Part shown: positions 62,097 to 64,000 of the stretch, piece by piece | Numbering within the stretch: position 1 is the stretch's first letter | Layout: every line of letters begins with the position of its first letter | Assembly: GCA_030601885.1 (NCBI GenBank) | Contig: JAUWAU010000010.1 | Coordinates: forward strand, 62,001-126,000 | Source of the DNA: Armatimonadota bacterium | GTDB lineage: Bacteria; Armatimonadota; Zipacnadia; JAUWAU01 | DNA: 64,000 nucleotides | Direction of reading: 5' to 3' | Position numbers and translations under genes: made by a program | The notes under the pieces: generated by a model | Told to the model about the DNA's origin: nothing | Databases searched by the model: none | What the model saw: only the letters and a program-made list of their open reading frames with translations

Positions 62097-63196
62097 TCGG
62101 AGGATCCGACGAACCCCTCGCCCCAGAAGACGGGTCGGTAGTTGCGCTCGGTGACCCACTCGAGGGCGGCGATGACCTTGCGCTGCACGTCCGGCTGGTA
62201 GTTGCGCGGGAGATCGGGGCGGAAGTACTGCTCGTGGATGAGCAGCTCCATGAGCTCGGACTGGTGGGCGTTCTGGGCCACGGCGTCCAGGTGTGGCCGG
62301 ACGCTTGCGAGCCGGAGGTTGTTCACCACAGCGTCGCAGCGGACGAAGATGAAGCCCTCGTCGAGGTCCTTCCAGTAGTCGCGTGCGCCGAGACGGCGCG
62401 CCTTCTCCGGGTCGAGGTAGTAGGCCGTGCGGTAGCCCCCCCTGCGTCTGTTCCAGAAGCCACCGATGAGCCCCTCGATGCCGCGGTCGCGCAGGGCGCG
62501 GCAGGCGTCGCGGGGGGCCTCGGCCCAGTGGATGGTGGTGAAGTTGCTGAGCAGCTCCTGGCCGGCGAAGCGGCGGATCTCGTTGGTGACGAGGTCGAAG
62601 TCGCGGGCCATCTGCTCGTACGTGGCGTTCTGGTAGATGCGGTCGGGCTTGTCCTGGAGGGCGTGAAAGGTGAGGCGCAGCCAGTCGGCGTTCGCCTGCC
62701 ACTCGGGCTTGTAGCGCTCGGGCATCTGGGTCAGATTGAATGCTTCCGTCTGGTAGTAGATGTTGATGTGGATCTTCGCGCCGTACGTCCTGTGCATGCG
62801 CCGCCAGAAGGCCATGTACCAGTGGTTGAAGAGAGAGTCATAGCGGTGCCAGGCGAGGTCCTTGAGGAACTGGACGTTGTCGTCGATGGAGAATCGGTAG
62901 CGCTTGCGCGAGCCGCGGTCCCAGAGGACGGTGATGGCGTCCTGGTGCTCGCGAGCGCCAAGGCGCGCTTTGGCCACAATGCGGTTCTCGCGCCGGCGCA
63001 GGGGGATGATGCAGCGGAAGCTCTCGCCGGCAAGCGTCGCCTTGCGCCCGTTGACGCGCACGTCGCTGCCCCATGGCGCACAGCCGCGCACCTCAACTGA
63101 GAGGGCGTCGGCACCCTCTCGACCGTCGTGGCGGTTGAGGATGTCGCCGTGGATGGGGTAGTGGATTTGGATGGCCCGTGGCGTGGACTTCCGCAT
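62093..63196 (-). CDS. Polysaccharide-deacetylase-like protein with N-terminal Ig-like domain
   Basis: A 367-residue protein. Residues 5-95 form a beta domain (IHYPIHGDILNRHDGREGADALSV, ENRIVAKARLGA). The rest (about 100-365) resembles NodB/GH57-like TIM barrels seen in uncharacterised deacetylase-fold proteins: FSIDDNVQFLKDLA, YGAKIHINIYYQTEAFNLTQ, FTTIHWAEAPRDACRAL and HEQYFRPDLPRNY. The Asp pair in SIDDN may bind metal. There is no signal peptide, so it may be cytoplasmic. The specific activity is unknown. Confidence 0.6.
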   Translation of the reverse strand: MRKSTPRAIQIHYPIHGDILNRHDGREGADALSVEVRGCAPWGSDVRVNGRKATLAGESFRCIIPLRRRENRIVAKARLGAREHQDAITVLWDRGSRKRYRFSIDDNVQFLKDLAWHRYDSLFNHWYMAFWRRMHRTYGAKIHINIYYQTEAFNLTQMPERYKPEWQANADWLRLTFHALQDKPDRIYQNATYEQMARDFDLVTNEIRRFAGQELLSNFTTIHWAEAPRDACRALRDRGIEGLIGGFWNRRRGGYRTAYYLDPEKARRLGARDYWKDLDEGFIFVRCDAVVNNLRLASVRPHLDAVAQNAHQSELMELLIHEQYFRPDLPRNYQPDVQRKVIAALEWVTERNYRPVFWGEGFVGSSE

Positions 63197-63267
63197 GGTT
63201 CTTCCTCCGCAAACGAGTTAGGCATGAGGCAATGGCGCGCCCCGAAAGGATGAAGATGCGTTCTGGC

Positions 63268-63300
63268 TGTAGCCCGCCGGAGCGAGCCGCTCCGGCTACA
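63268..63300. repeat. Short TGTAGCC/GGCTACA palindromic element
   Basis: TGTAGCC (63268-63274) and GGCTACA (63294-63300) flank the imperfect hairpin CGGAGCG/CGCTCCG. It shares its ends with the longer element at 23108-23175 and lies in the gap between two leftward genes. Confidence 0.5.
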
Positions 63301-63345
63301 AAGGGTGAGGCGACGGGTTGAATCTTCAAAGCGGACGGTCCGGCG

Positions 63346-64000
63346 TCATTTGCTCTCCTTGATGAGGAAGCTCGTCGTGCCCTCGGGCTTCCAGCCCAGG
63401 TCGTTGGTGATGACGAAGCGCTCGAATTCGACGAGGGCCTTGCCCGAGCGCTTGAGCGTCAGCGTGTGAGCGCCCGCGCTCGCGCTGAAGGCCATCGGGT
63501 CGGCGGGCTCGGAGAGTCCCGGACGCAGACAGCTCCAGAGCCAGGTGTCGAGCACCGGGCCGCCGTGCCCGACGCAGATGTAGTCCAGGTTGAGCGATCG
63601 CGAGGCGATGCGCTCCCCGTCAAGGCGCACCTCGACGGACGCTCCTGTCTGGCCATCGAGGCTCTTGAGCTTGCCCCAGACGATGAACTCCCCGTCCGTC
63701 GGCATCGCGAACCGCAAGGTCGCCTCGTCGGCATCTTTCCAGTCCCACTTCTCGTCAAGCTCGACGAAGACGCGTGGCTCGAGGCGCTCAGTGACGGCAC
63801 TAACGACTGCGCTCGGCGAGCTCTCATTGCCGCGCCTGTCCACGGCAGTGACCCGGTAGAAGTACTCGGAGCCCGCATTCAGGCCCCAGTCAACGAGGTG
63901 CGGCGCTGAGGGAGAGCCGATGAGGCGCTCCTGCGCGGGCTCGAAGTCGGCGGAGCGCCCCGACTCGGAGAGGTCGTGGGCGCAGTAGACGTTGTAGTGA
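63346..64000 (-). CDS. FN3-domain protein (partial, N-terminus beyond window)
   Basis: The visible 218 C-terminal residues begin at the window edge with HYNVYCAHDLSESGRSADF. The fibronectin type III strand pattern follows (LVDWGLNAGSEYFYRVTAVDRRGNES). A beta-sandwich domain follows (about residues 70-218: DADEATLRFAMPTDGEFIVWG, YICVGHGGPVLDTW, GAHTLTLKRSGKALVEFERFVI), like carbohydrate-binding modules at the end of secreted glycoside hydrolases. The frame is open to the edge, so the ATG at 63843 is internal. The catalytic part, if any, is outside the window. Confidence 0.75.
   Translation of the reverse strand, partial: HYNVYCAHDLSESGRSADFEPAQERLIGSPSAPHLVDWGLNAGSEYFYRVTAVDRRGNESSPSAVVSAVTERLEPRVFVELDEKWDWKDADEATLRFAMPTDGEFIVWGKLKSLDGQTGASVEVRLDGERIASRSLNLDYICVGHGGPVLDTWLWSCLRPGLSEPADPMAFSASAGAHTLTLKRSGKALVEFERFVITNDLGWKPEGTTSFLIKESK

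Overview
The window is a GC-rich bacterial chromosome segment with long genes on both strands and no rRNA, tRNA, CRISPR array or intact transposase that I could see. The gene content suggests an uncultivated Gram-negative-type environmental bacterium from a lineage such as Armatimonadota, Hydrogenedentota or the Planctomycetes/PVC group. The reasons are a type IV pilus with a secretin, an MglA/roadblock module, Tat-exported sugar oxidoreductases, DUF4838, DUF6785, GH172, DUF2284 and creatininase-family proteins, ECF sigma/anti-sigma pairs and many palindromic intergenic repeats. The phylum is an inference; no marker gene here settles it.

Region 1 (1-17.4 kb, all leftward) is one long operon-like run. 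From promoter side to end it reads: TPR-roadblock protein, a 1053-residue membrane protein with two copies of a 96-residue repeat and C-terminal roadblock-like domains, a small membrane roadblock-like protein, an MglB-like roadblock protein, an MglA-type GTPase, another roadblock protein, a DUF4388 protein, and a GTPase-like protein that has lost its P-loop. Then come pilM, pilN, pilO, a pilP-like gene, pilQ, pilB and pilT (cut by the window edge). This looks like a pilus machine joined to an unusually elaborate small-GTPase control module, and it is the best candidate here for an undescribed system.

Region 2 (17.4-30.5 kb) is mixed: a two-subunit FAD/[2Fe-2S] amine oxidase pair, a broken gene tail, a Tat-exported fucose-isomerase-like protein, DoxX, a Tat-exported Gfo/Idh/MocA oxidoreductase, an ECF sigma/anti-sigma/bactofilin-like membrane protein operon, a pectate-lyase-like enzyme, an MNT/HEPN toxin-antitoxin pair, a GH172-like hydrolase and an unknown membrane protein with its own promoter.

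Region 3 (31-51.5 kb) is a carbohydrate catabolism region: PD40 propeller (oligogalacturonate-lyase-like), Gfo/Idh/MocA oxidoreductase, a two-domain acetyl-xylan-esterase-like hydrolase, a 43-residue membrane peptide, a GH5-like hydrolase, a DUF2284 protein, a large secreted hydrolase-like protein, a DUF6785 membrane protein, a creatininase-family amidohydrolase, a heparinase II/III-like lyase, and a sugar ABC transporter whose solute-binding protein is fused to a permease. No transporter ATPase gene lies in the window.

Region 4 (51.6-64 kb) holds a second ECF sigma/anti-sigma pair with a secreted partner. It also holds two paralogous secreted proteins, one carrying three GCGCGCG modules, bracketed by two copies of a promoter-like element. 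A DegT-type aminotransferase, a DUF4838 protein, a deacetylase-like protein and an FN3 protein cut by the window edge follow.
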